From assembly GCA_040904785.1 (NCBI GenBank), contig JBBDSV010000016.1, forward strand, positions 1-51,737: 51,737 nucleotides of DNA, read 5' to 3'. Source of the stretch: JBBDSV01 sp040904785 (GTDB taxonomy: Bacteria; Actinomycetota; Nitriliruptoria; Nitriliruptorales; Nitriliruptoraceae). The translations under genes were made by a program, and so were the position numbers. Below, piece after piece: positions 1 to 7,542 of this stretch. The notes under the pieces are model-generated. The model was not told the DNA's origin. It ran no database searches and saw only the letters and a program-made list of their open reading frames with translations. Within the stretch, counting starts at the first letter, position 1; every line of letters starts with the position of its first letter.

Positions 1-549
1 GTCGGCTTCATCGCCCTGTTCGATGGCGTCGACGAGTTCGTAGGTCTCCTCGACGAGATATTCGACGAGCGACGCATGGTCCTGCTGCAGGTCCCAGGGA
101 CAGCCGTGTTCGGGATCGCGCAGCTGCGCCATGACGTCGACAGCGCGGAGCAGCTCGGTTCCCGCCGGCTGCGGGGCGAAGAACACCAGCTCGATCTCGA
201 CGTCGGTGTCGACGGCGAAGCCGGCGAGCGCAGCCGCGAGCCCCCGATCGTCGGGCCCCATCAGGTAGACGGTGTCGTCACCGTACGCCAGCAGTGCCTT
301 GGCGATCCGGCGGTCGTCGGCCGACCCGGGACGCGACAGGTCGAGATCGGCACGCTCCAGCTGCGCCGGTTCGACGGCCGTCAAGTCGAGCCCGGCCGCG
401 TGCAGATGCGGTGCGCTGGGGTGCGCGGAAGCGTCGCGGACGTACACGGTGTCGGCCGTGCCGACGACGTCCCAGGCGTGGAACGGCAGCAGCCCGGGCA
501 GCGTGTCGGCCGTCTCGACCAGCAGGATGCGGCGTGTCGGCTCGGGCAC
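1..549 (-). CDS. mazG: Nucleoside triphosphate pyrophosphohydrolase MazG, N-terminal part (cut by window edge)
   Basis: House-cleaning enzyme family that hydrolyses (d)NTPs to NMPs and pyrophosphate. 183 residues are visible and the frame runs off the left edge. The MazG signature begins at residue 150 (CPWD), followed by the Mg-binding EExxE acidic cluster (E167, E168, E171) and D174, which is characteristic of the family. The first ~140 residues are an N-terminal extension that I cannot assign securely; it may be a degenerate methylase-like domain as in some MazG proteins. The GTG start (complement 547-549) lies 4 nt after the stop of the upstream foldase gene, so the two are probably co-transcribed and translationally coupled. 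The catalytic second half is outside the window. Confidence 0.9.
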   Translation of the reverse strand, partial: MPEPTRRILLVETADTLPGLLPFHAWDVVGTADTVYVRDASAHPSAPHLHAAGLDLTAVEPAQLERADLDLSRPGSADDRRIAKALLAYGDDTVYLMGPDDRGLAAALAGFAVDTDVEIELVFFAPQPAGTELLRAVDVMAQLRDPEHGCPWDLQQDHASLVEYLVEETYELVDAIEQGDEAD

Positions 550-553
550 GTGC

Positions 554-1537
554 TCAGCCCTGTCCGGACTCGCCGGAATCGTCGCCGTCACCGACCGCGT
601 CGAACGGCAGCACGGTCCCGGTCACCGGGTCCCATTCGCCGAAGCCCGGCGCGATGGTCACCTCGGCCTCCTCGAACGCCGCGGCGATGACGCCCGACAG
701 CTCCTGGCCGACGAGCACCTGGGCCTGCTGACCCGGCAGATCGACAGCCGGCGTGGACTCCTCACCGGTGACCTCGAGCACGTGGAAGCCGAACTGGGAC
801 TCGACCGGTCCGACGAGGTCGCCGATGTCGCTGCTCCACACAGCCTCGTCGAACTCCTCGACGAACACCCCTTCGGGTGATGGTCCGAGGTCGCCACCGG
901 CCGTGCCGGACGCGGTGTCGATCGAACGCGACTCGGCCAACTCGGCGAAGTCGGCGCCGTCTTCGAGTTCAGCGATCACCAGCCGTGCTTCCTCCTCGGT
1001 CTCGACGAGGATGTGGCGCACGGTCCGACGGTCCACATCGGGCTCGTCGGCGAGCAGCTGCGCGGTGAGCTGGTCGACCCGGTATTGGGCGGGCATCAGC
1101 ACGTCGCGGAGCAGCGCGATGGACAGGTCGTTCGACGCGATCGTGCGCGCGAAGCCCTCCTCGCCGCGCTGTTCGATCTGCCGCTCGATCTCGGCGTCGA
1201 TCTCCGCCGTGTCGATCTCGACCCCCCGCGCGTCAGCGATGCCCTTGATGACCTCACCCTGGATGATCGTGCTCAGCACCTGGCGTTGCAGCGGCTCGAT
1301 CAACGAGGCGCGCTCGTCAGCCGAGATCTCCTCGAGGTCACCGGCAGCGGCTTGGAGGATGTCACGTACCGCGGTGTCGACCTGGCGGCGGGGGATCTCG
1401 ACGCCGTTGACCGTCGCCGCGGGCGACGAGTCGTCGATCTGCAGTTCACTGTCGACCCAGCTCGAGCTGCCACAGCCCGCCGTGACGAGCGCGAGCAGCA
1501 GTGCGGGGACGATGACGCGGAAACGACGGGTGCGCAC
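554..1537 (-). CDS. SurA/PpiC-type peptidyl-prolyl isomerase, lipoprotein
   Basis: Predicted extracytoplasmic foldase that isomerises proline bonds in exported proteins. The 327-residue product has a basic N-terminus, a hydrophobic stretch and a lipobox (TAGC, lipidated Cys22), so it should be anchored to the outer face of the membrane (PrsA-like placement). The N-terminal half resembles SurA_N helices with the ATVNG...I/R signature of chaperones of this class. The parvulin domain begins near residue 175 (VRHILVET) and includes the GGDLG motif and the FGFHVLEV strand. The C-terminal tail is acidic and glycine-rich. The GTG start is chosen because it puts the signal peptide at the N-terminus; the frame stays open upstream but with no signal-like sequence. 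It is followed 4 nt later by mazG. Confidence 0.88.
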   Translation of the reverse strand: MRTRRFRVIVPALLLALVTAGCGSSSWVDSELQIDDSSPAATVNGVEIPRRQVDTAVRDILQAAAGDLEEISADERASLIEPLQRQVLSTIIQGEVIKGIADARGVEIDTAEIDAEIERQIEQRGEEGFARTIASNDLSIALLRDVLMPAQYRVDQLTAQLLADEPDVDRRTVRHILVETEEEARLVIAELEDGADFAELAESRSIDTASGTAGGDLGPSPEGVFVEEFDEAVWSSDIGDLVGPVESQFGFHVLEVTGEESTPAVDLPGQQAQVLVGQELSGVIAAAFEEAEVTIAPGFGEWDPVTGTVLPFDAVGDGDDSGESGQG

Positions 1538-1672
1538 ACGAACTCCGAGGACTTTGGTGGGCGGCACGACCGGTGGCCGCCGGACAGGCGGTCGCGAGTC
1601 TATCGGCGCACCAGAACGCCGCCGCGCCCCACGGTGGCAGCGACGGCCCATGACCGGGCGCACGCAACGCCG

Positions 1673-1685
1673 CATTCCGAGAATG
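1673..1685. promoter_or_regulatory. Candidate operator: 5-3-5 inverted repeat before the Fur-family gene
   Basis: cattc-cga-gaatg, ending 17 nt before the ATG of the Fur-family gene. It shares the CGA centre and the A/T flanking letters of the inverted repeat at 3118-3130 by the metal-transport ATPase. Metalloregulators of this family bind A/T-rich inverted repeats, and a GC-shifted version is plausible here, but two short sites are weak evidence. Confidence 0.3.
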
Positions 1686-1702
1686 GCCGTACGCTGCTCC
1701 GC

Positions 1703-2137
1703 ATGGCCGAGGACATCCACCGCATCGTCGACGATCAGCTCCGGCGTACACGCCAGCGCTACACGCGCGGCCGCCGGCAGCTGATCGATGCGCTGCTGCG
1801 CGCACCGAGCCCGGTAACGATCCCGCAGTTGCAGGACGAAGGTGTCGAACAGTCGCAGAGTTCGCTGTACCGCAACCTCGCCATCCTCGAACAGTGCGGC
1901 GCGGTCCACCGCATCGCCTCGTCGGACGACGTCACCCGCTTCGAACTGGCCGAGGAGCTCTCCGAGCACCACCATCATCTCGTATGCGCGACGTGCGGCC
2001 GCCTGGAGGACATGACCCTGCCGATCGACGTCGAACGCGCGCTGTCGGGCGCGGCCGACGCGGCCAGCCGGGCCCACGACTTCGCGGTCGAATCCCACCG
2101 GCTGGAACTGGTGGGCACCTGCGCCGCTTGCCGCTGA
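1703..2137 (+). CDS. Fur-family metalloregulator, probably Zur-like
   Basis: 144-residue DNA-binding repressor of the ferric/zinc uptake regulator family. The N-terminal winged helix spans about residues 15-82 (recognition-helix region SSLYRNLAILE). A His run H89-H92 leads into the first structural zinc pair C95/C98, with H125, H132 and the second pair C140/C143 at the very C-terminus, so the metal-site scaffold is complete. The ATG at 1703 fits the family length; the upstream extension would be antisense to the foldase gene. It is convergent with a ZnuB/MntB-type permease whose ATPase lies just beyond, so zinc or manganese homeostasis is the likely regulon. Zur versus Mur/Fur cannot be decided from sequence alone. 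Confidence 0.87.
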   Translation: MAEDIHRIVDDQLRRTRQRYTRGRRQLIDALLRAPSPVTIPQLQDEGVEQSQSSLYRNLAILEQCGAVHRIASSDDVTRFELAEELSEHHHHLVCATCGRLEDMTLPIDVERALSGAADAASRAHDFAVESHRLELVGTCAACR

Positions 2138-2177
2138 ACGCGATCACACGCCGTAGGGTCGTTCCCATCCGACGGGT

Positions 2178-3035
2178 TCAGGCTGTCGCGAGTGTGCGCT
2201 GACGGGCGCGCCGGAGGGCATCGCGCAGCATGCCGGCCGCCAGCACGGCGAAGAACACGAGGACGGTCAGCCCCGCGATCGTCGGCGCGGTCGCCGTACC
2301 CGCGTGGAAGCTGATCACGAGTCCGGCGACGACGCTGACGACGCCGACCCCGACGGACACGAGCATCATCACGGGCACGCGGCGTGCGACGAGTGCAGCA
2401 GTCGCCGGCGGCGCGATGAGAAACGCGAACACGAGCAGCGTGCCGACCGTACGGAACGCGGTGACGACGACCAGGGCGACGAGCGCCAACATGAGCACGT
2501 GCGTACGTGCAGGCCGCAGTCCGAGCAGGCGCGCCTTGTCCGCGTGGAAGGCGAGCACGAGCAGCGGCCGATAGAGCACGACCGATGCGGCGAGCGTGAC
2601 GAGTGCCGCGACGAGCGACACGCCGACGTCGGCGTCACTGACCCCGATGGGGTTGCCGAACAGGATCGCCGTGAGGTCGCCGGCGTACGCGCCGGCCCGC
2701 GAGATGATCGCCACGCCGAGCGCAAGCATGCCGACGAACAACAGCCCGATGGCCGTGTCTTCGCCGAGCCGGCTGCGTGCGCTCGCGAGTGTGACTCCAC
2801 CGATCATGACCGCCGCGCTGATCGCCGCGCCGACGAGCAGGTTGCCGCCGAGCACGAAGGCGATCGCGATCCCGGGAAGCACACCGTGTGCCAGCGCATC
2901 CCCCATGAATGCCATGCCGCGCATCACGACCCAGGTCCCCACGAGCGAACCGGCAACGACCGTCAACACGCCGGCGACCAGGGCATTGCGCATGAATTCG
3001 TAGGCGAAGGGCTCGGTCAGCAACTCCATGGCCAT
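2178..3035 (-). CDS. Metal ABC transporter permease (ZnuB/MntB family)
   Basis: 285-residue integral membrane protein of the ABC-3 family, with about 8-9 hydrophobic segments. The family signature MGDALAHGVLPGIAIAF lies near residue 45 and is the loop/helix characteristic of Zn/Mn/Fe(II) permeases. The ATG at 3033-3035 follows a gagggg ribosome site; a second in-frame ATG is two codons later. It is divergent from the cognate ATPase (68-80 nt between starts) and convergent with the Fur-family regulator. No solute-binding protein is present in the window. In most such systems permease, ATPase and binding protein sit in one operon, so the split arrangement is unusual. Confidence 0.87.
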   Translation of the reverse strand: MAMELLTEPFAYEFMRNALVAGVLTVVAGSLVGTWVVMRGMAFMGDALAHGVLPGIAIAFVLGGNLLVGAAISAAVMIGGVTLASARSRLGEDTAIGLLFVGMLALGVAIISRAGAYAGDLTAILFGNPIGVSDADVGVSLVAALVTLAASVVLYRPLLVLAFHADKARLLGLRPARTHVLMLALVALVVVTAFRTVGTLLVFAFLIAPPATAALVARRVPVMMLVSVGVGVVSVVAGLVISFHAGTATAPTIAGLTVLVFFAVLAAGMLRDALRRARQRTLATA

Positions 3036-3115
3036 CCCCTCGGGCGCGTCGCAGAATCGCGCTCCGTTGCTGCAGGTGCCCGATAGAGTCCCCTCGGGCG
3101 CTCTTGAGGAAAGTT

Positions 3116-3979
3116 ATGGGAACGATTCCCGATCCTGCCGGCGAGTCCGGACGACGTGCGGACAGCGCGCACCCCGACAATGCGCGCGACGCAGACCGCG
3201 CCGGGCCCGTCGTGGTCGTCGACGGGTGCACTGTGACCTACGGCGACACCACCGCCGTCAATCGCGTCACGGTCGAGTTCGCGCGTGGGCAGCTGACCGC
3301 GATCATCGGCCCGAACGGATCCGGCAAGTCGACGCTGCTGCACGCGATCGCCGGGCTCGTCGTGCCGACCGCAGGCTCAGTCCGGGTGCTGGGTTCGCCC
3401 GCCGGCGACCGGCCGGCGGACATCGCCCTGGTGATGCAGGCCAACATCGCATCGTCGCGCGTCCCGCTGACCGTCCGCGAGACGGTGCGCATGGGCCGCT
3501 ACGCCCGCACCGGCGCCTTCCGCCGGCTCACCCGTGCCGACCGGCAGGCCGTCGACGAGGCGATGGCCCGGATGCGTGTCGACGATCTCGCCGGACGCCA
3601 ACTTCACGAGCTGTCCGGGGGCCAGCGGCAACGGGTCTTCGTCGCCCAGGGTCTGGCGCAGCACGCCGACGTGCTGCTGCTCGACGAGCCGATCACCGGT
3701 CTCGACCTGGTGACGCAGGAGGTGATCGCACAGGTCATCGCCGAGGAACGCGACCGCGGTGGCACGGTCGTCGTCACGACCCACGACGTCGGCACCGCGC
3801 GCGATGCCGACCAGGTCGTCCTGCTCGCCACCCGTGTCGTGCTCGCCGGCGATCCCGACGACGTGCTGACCCCTGTGATGCTCGAATCGGCCTACGGCGG
3901 CCACATCCACGTGCTCGATGACGGCACCGCGGTGCTCGACGACCCGCACCATCACGGCACGCCTGACCAGCTGCCCTAG
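3116..3979 (+). CDS. Metal ABC transporter ATP-binding protein (ZnuC/MntA-type)
   Basis: 287-residue ATPase that should energise the divergently encoded metal permease. Walker A GPNGSGKST is at residues 65-73, the LSGGQ signature at 166-170, and Walker B LLLDEP follows, with an H-loop TTHD. The C-terminus is histidine-rich (HIHVLDD... then HHHG), as in several zinc-system ATPases. The ATG at 3116 is preferred because gagga at 3106-3110 sits 5 nt upstream; an in-frame TTG at 3104 would overlap that ribosome site, and GTG at 3212 would remove a ~32-residue low-complexity leader but has a poor ribosome site. An inverted repeat overlaps the start region. Confidence 0.88.
   Translation: MGTIPDPAGESGRRADSAHPDNARDADRAGPVVVVDGCTVTYGDTTAVNRVTVEFARGQLTAIIGPNGSGKSTLLHAIAGLVVPTAGSVRVLGSPAGDRPADIALVMQANIASSRVPLTVRETVRMGRYARTGAFRRLTRADRQAVDEAMARMRVDDLAGRQLHELSGGQRQRVFVAQGLAQHADVLLLDEPITGLDLVTQEVIAQVIAEERDRGGTVVVTTHDVGTARDADQVVLLATRVVLAGDPDDVLTPVMLESAYGGHIHVLDDGTAVLDDPHHHGTPDQLP
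3118..3130. promoter_or_regulatory. Candidate metalloregulator site overlapping the ATPase start
   Basis: Inverted repeat gggaa-cga-ttccc immediately after the ATG at 3116, in the divergent permease/ATPase region. It resembles a GC-shifted Zur-box core (AAnnGATT) and shares its CGA centre with the repeat at 1673-1685. Its position inside the first codons is unusual for an operator, so this is only a candidate. Confidence 0.3.
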
Positions 3980-4131
3980 CGCGAACGTCCGGCACGAGTT
4001 CGCATCGCCGTCGCGTGTCTGTCGCACGACGTGAGGCCTATGATCCTCCCGTCCTGCGGCGTCGTGCACGGGCACGCCGACGTGCCCCTGCATCCGCGAG
4101 CGACGTTTGCGACCGAGAGACGGCCCGCCCT

Positions 4132-5364
4132 GTGTCCGACCAATCCGCGCGACACCACGCCGATGCGCAGCAGACGGCACGATGGCGCTTCGCGTTCGGC
4201 ACGCTGCTCACCTTTTCGGCCACGATGGCGACACTCGCGCCGTTCGCCATAGGGGTGCTCGGACCCTTCGTCGTCGACGAGTTCGAACTGACGAACACGT
4301 CATTCGGTGCCCTGGGCACCGCGTTCTTCGCCGTCGCCGGCTTCGGGTCACTGGTGATCGCGTTCGGCGTCGATCGGGTGGATCCGCGAACGTCGTTCCT
4401 CGCCTCGTTCGCCATCTCGTCCCTCTGCCTCGGACTGCTCGCGGCCGCACCGAATTATGCGGCGCTGTTGGGCGCGATGGCGATCGGCGGGGTCGGCGCC
4501 GCCCTGTTGCACCCGGTCACCAACCTGCTAATCCGGATCCATCTTCCCCCGGGATCGCGCGGCCTGATCATGGGGCTCAAGCAGTCGGGCGTGCAGCTCG
4601 GCGCGGCACTGGCAGGCGCCGTGCTGCCCGTCGCCTCACGGTGGCTCGGCTGGCGGTGGTCGCTGGCTGCGCTCGCGGTGCCCGCACTGCTCGCACTGTT
4701 CGTCGCACGCGCCGTCGTGCCGACGTCCGACCGGACCACGGCGCGGTCGACGGCCGTTCGCCTCGGCGCTGCCGCCGCGTCGCTTCGCTGGTTGGGTCCG
4801 TTCGCCCTGCTCATGGGCTTCGGTGCCTCCACGTTCGGGATGTACGTGGTGCGCTACGCCGTCGAGGATCTCGGCATCGACGTCGCGGTCGCAGGGTTCA
4901 TCGCGACATTTGCCGGCGTCACCAGCGTCATCTCGCGGATCACTTGGGCAGCGGTGGCCGAGCGGGTCGCCACGATCAGCGCAATCATGGCGCTGCTGCC
5001 GGTGCTTGCCGGCGGGGCGATCGTGCTGCTGATCTCCGCGGACGCCGCAGGCCCGATGCTCGTGTGGGCCGCTGCCGGACTGTTCGGCGCCTCAGGAACC
5101 GCCTGGAACGGCGTCGCACATCTCGCGATCGTCTCCGAAACACCGGAGACGCAGACGGGCCAGGCATCCAGCTACCTGCAGGTCGCGTTCTTCGCGGGCC
5201 TGCTCAGCGGACCGGTCGCATTCGGTGCCATCCTCGACCGCGTCGCCAGCTACGGGTCGGCGTGGAGCACGCTGATCGGTGCTTACGTGCTCGCCGCAGC
5301 GCTCGCCGGCTCCTGGTTCTGGCACGACCGCCGCGATGCACGAACCGGAGCGCTAGCGACCTAG
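4132..5364 (+). CDS. MFS transporter
   Basis: 410-residue major facilitator with about 12 predicted membrane segments. The N-terminal half carries FGxDRxDPR-like loop residues after the second helix and an LIMGLKQSG motif in helix 5, shared with the MFS protein at 48067-49242 (FGIKQS), so the two are probably paralogues of one subfamily. The substrate is not predictable. The GTG at 4132 is chosen because it leaves a short cytoplasmic N-tail before helix 1; the frame is open further upstream but the added sequence is Arg-rich and not protein-like. It ends in a CTAG quadruplet that also encodes the stop of the convergent exonuclease III gene. Confidence 0.82.
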   Translation: MSDQSARHHADAQQTARWRFAFGTLLTFSATMATLAPFAIGVLGPFVVDEFELTNTSFGALGTAFFAVAGFGSLVIAFGVDRVDPRTSFLASFAISSLCLGLLAAAPNYAALLGAMAIGGVGAALLHPVTNLLIRIHLPPGSRGLIMGLKQSGVQLGAALAGAVLPVASRWLGWRWSLAALAVPALLALFVARAVVPTSDRTTARSTAVRLGAAAASLRWLGPFALLMGFGASTFGMYVVRYAVEDLGIDVAVAGFIATFAGVTSVISRITWAAVAERVATISAIMALLPVLAGGAIVLLISADAAGPMLVWAAAGLFGASGTAWNGVAHLAIVSETPETQTGQASSYLQVAFFAGLLSGPVAFGAILDRVASYGSAWSTLIGAYVLAAALAGSWFWHDRRDARTGALAT

Positions 5365-6167
5365 TCGTGCTGGCCGGAAGCGCGGGAAGTCGCCTGCAGC
5401 TCGACGATCAGTGGCGCGTGATCCGATGGCTTGTCACCGGCAGCGTTATTGCGGCGGAAGACGGTGTCGACCACGGCGTGTGTCGCCTGCAGCCCACCGC
5501 CGGTCAGCGCGAGATCGATGCGCATGCCCATGCCGCGACGGAACGCGCCCATGCGGTAGTCCCACCAGGTGAACGCGGGTTCTTCGGGGTCCAAGGCGCG
5601 GTACGCGTCGGTGAACCCCGCATCGACAATCGCCGCCAGCGCGGCTCGTTCCTCGAACGTGACATGGGTCGCACCGACGAACGCTGACGGGTCCCAGACA
5701 TCGCGATCGGTCGGGGCAACGTTGAAGTCGCCGGCGACGGCGACGGGACCGTCTGCAGCCAGGATGGCGAGCCGGTCTCTGGCGGCGGCGAGGAATCCGA
5801 GCTTCTGGTCGAACATCTCGTGCGCCGGGTCGCGCCCATTGGGCACGTAGACGCTGACGATCCGCACGCCGTCAACGCTGGCTTCGACCCACCGCGCTTC
5901 GGCCGGGTTTGGCTCACCGGGTAAGCCCGAAACGGGATCACGTACGGCCAGAGGTGCGCGGACGAGCACCGCGACCCCGTTCCACCGTCCCTCGGAATGG
6001 GTCACGGCGTGGTAGCCGAACTCGGCGAAGCGATCGTGCGGGAAGGCGTCGTCGGCGACTTTGGTTTCCTGGAGACACACGACATCCGGCGTGTGCGCCG
6101 CGAGCAGCTCTTCGACGCGGGGCAGCCGCGCCCGGATCGAGTTCACGTTCCAGCTGACGAGTCGCAT
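5361..6167 (-). CDS. xth: Exodeoxyribonuclease III (AP endonuclease, ExoA/XthA family)
   Basis: 268-residue Mg-dependent DNA repair enzyme that cuts at abasic sites and trims 3' ends. The family motifs are all present: SWNVNS with N7, LQETK with E34, VYVPNG, the GDFNVAPTD loop with the Asp/Asn pair, WWDYR, RIDLAL, and the C-terminal SDHAP catalytic Asp-His. Length and spacing match bacterial ExoIII. The ATG at complement 6165-6167 puts MRLVSWN at the N-terminus, as usual. The stop is read from the same ctag used by the convergent MFS gene. It is divergent from another MFS gene with only 73 nt between starts. Confidence 0.95.
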   Translation of the reverse strand: MRLVSWNVNSIRARLPRVEELLAAHTPDVVCLQETKVADDAFPHDRFAEFGYHAVTHSEGRWNGVAVLVRAPLAVRDPVSGLPGEPNPAEARWVEASVDGVRIVSVYVPNGRDPAHEMFDQKLGFLAAARDRLAILAADGPVAVAGDFNVAPTDRDVWDPSAFVGATHVTFEERAALAAIVDAGFTDAYRALDPEEPAFTWWDYRMGAFRRGMGMRIDLALTGGGLQATHAVVDTVFRRNNAAGDKPSDHAPLIVELQATSRASGQHD

Positions 6168-6240
6168 GTCCCGCAACGCTAGCGCCGACCGCACACGACC
6201 GTGGCAGCGGTAGCGTCCCGCACGACCACAGGAGCGCGAC

Positions 6241-7542
6241 GTGCGACGGACGACGACACGGCCTGCCTGGCTGACGGCACCGGTGCTGACCGTGTCCGTG
6301 CTGTCGGTGGCGGCAGGCATCGCCCAGTTCTCCGTCACCGCCGTCATCGGCGACGTGGCGGCCGCATTCGGCGAGGTCGGCCCGGGCGAGTCGATGGCCG
6401 CACAGATCGGGCTCCCCACCACGACGGTCGGCATCGCGTTGTCGATCGTGCGCCTAGCGTCGCTCGCCAGCCTGCCGATCGCATCGCTCGCCGACCGATT
6501 CGGGCGGCGCAGCGTGCTGCTCGCGCTGGCCGCGACCGGGCTCGCGCTGACGAGCATGGCCGCGCTGTCCCCGGGATTCTGGTGGTACGTCGCGCTCGTG
6601 TCGCTCGCCCGGCCGGCGATGTCGACGGTGAACGCGCTCTCCGGAGTCGTGGCTGCCGAGGAATCGCGATCACGTGACCGATCGGCCGCGATCGCGCTCG
6701 TCACCGCCGCGTACGGCGTCGGGTCCGGCATCGTGGCCGTGGCGCGCGGAGTCCTGCCAGGCGAACCGTCGTTCCGTGTTGTCACCGCATTCGCCGTGGT
6801 GCCGCTGCTGCTGCTGCCGGTACTGGCCCGGCGGATCCGCGAACCGAAGATCGTCGTCGAACGGGTGCACCCGGGTGAACGGCGTGTCCGATGGCGCGCC
6901 CTTCCCGGTGCCGTTCCTCTGCAGCATCGGCGCAACGTGACCGTGCTGGCCACCCTGACGGCCGCGGCGGCGATGACAACCGGCCCCGGGTTCACCTACC
7001 TGTTCCTGTATGGCGAGCGGCTGCTGGGTGCGTCACCGCTGATGCTGTCGGCGCTCGTCGTGTCCGCTGCGCCCGCCGGGCTCGCCGGCATCCTGCTGGG
7101 TCGCCTCGGCGCCGACCGCCTCGGCCGCCGCATCACCTCGGCGACCGCAATGGCGACGACCGGCGTCGCGGTCGCCTTTGCCTACAGCGGATCGGCCGTC
7201 GCACTCGCAGCCGGCTACCTGGCGGCGATCGCGACGTCGAGCGCGTTCGCTGCTCCCACCGGAGCGCTCGCCGCCGAACTCGTGCCCACCCGCATCCGGG
7301 CGACGGTGGCCGGATGGATGACGATCGCCGGCATCTTCGGCTCGGTGACGGGACTCGTCGTCGTCGGCGCCCTGAGCGACGTCTTCGGGACATTCTCGAC
7401 GCCGACGGCCGTCATCGGCGGCACCGTTGTGGTCGCCGCTACCGGGTTCGCGCTGTTGCCGGAGACGCGCGGCTGGGAGCTCGACACGCACACCGCCGCG
7501 GATGGGGCGACTCAGTGGCCGTCGGACGGCGGCGGCGCGTAG
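6241..7542 (+). CDS. MFS transporter
   Basis: 433-residue permease with two six-helix halves. The conserved cytoplasmic loop ADRFGRRS follows helix 2, with the matching GADRLGRR in the second half; PETRG near the C-terminus is typical of drug or sugar MFS members. The hydrophilic linker around residues 195-230 separates the halves. The GTG start has aggag 5 nt upstream (caggagcgac-GTG). The last 31 nt overlap the 3' end of mfd on the other strand, so both C-termini are encoded in the same DNA. The substrate is unknown; efflux of small molecules is the default guess. Confidence 0.82.
   Translation: MRRTTTRPAWLTAPVLTVSVLSVAAGIAQFSVTAVIGDVAAAFGEVGPGESMAAQIGLPTTTVGIALSIVRLASLASLPIASLADRFGRRSVLLALAATGLALTSMAALSPGFWWYVALVSLARPAMSTVNALSGVVAAEESRSRDRSAAIALVTAAYGVGSGIVAVARGVLPGEPSFRVVTAFAVVPLLLLPVLARRIREPKIVVERVHPGERRVRWRALPGAVPLQHRRNVTVLATLTAAAAMTTGPGFTYLFLYGERLLGASPLMLSALVVSAAPAGLAGILLGRLGADRLGRRITSATAMATTGVAVAFAYSGSAVALAAGYLAAIATSSAFAAPTGALAAELVPTRIRATVAGWMTIAGIFGSVTGLVVVGALSDVFGTFSTPTAVIGGTVVVAATGFALLPETRGWELDTHTAADGATQWPSDGGGA

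Noticed and set aside
3104..3115. TTG start for the metal ATPase
   Set aside because: It would overlap the gagga that serves as ribosome site for the ATG at 3116.
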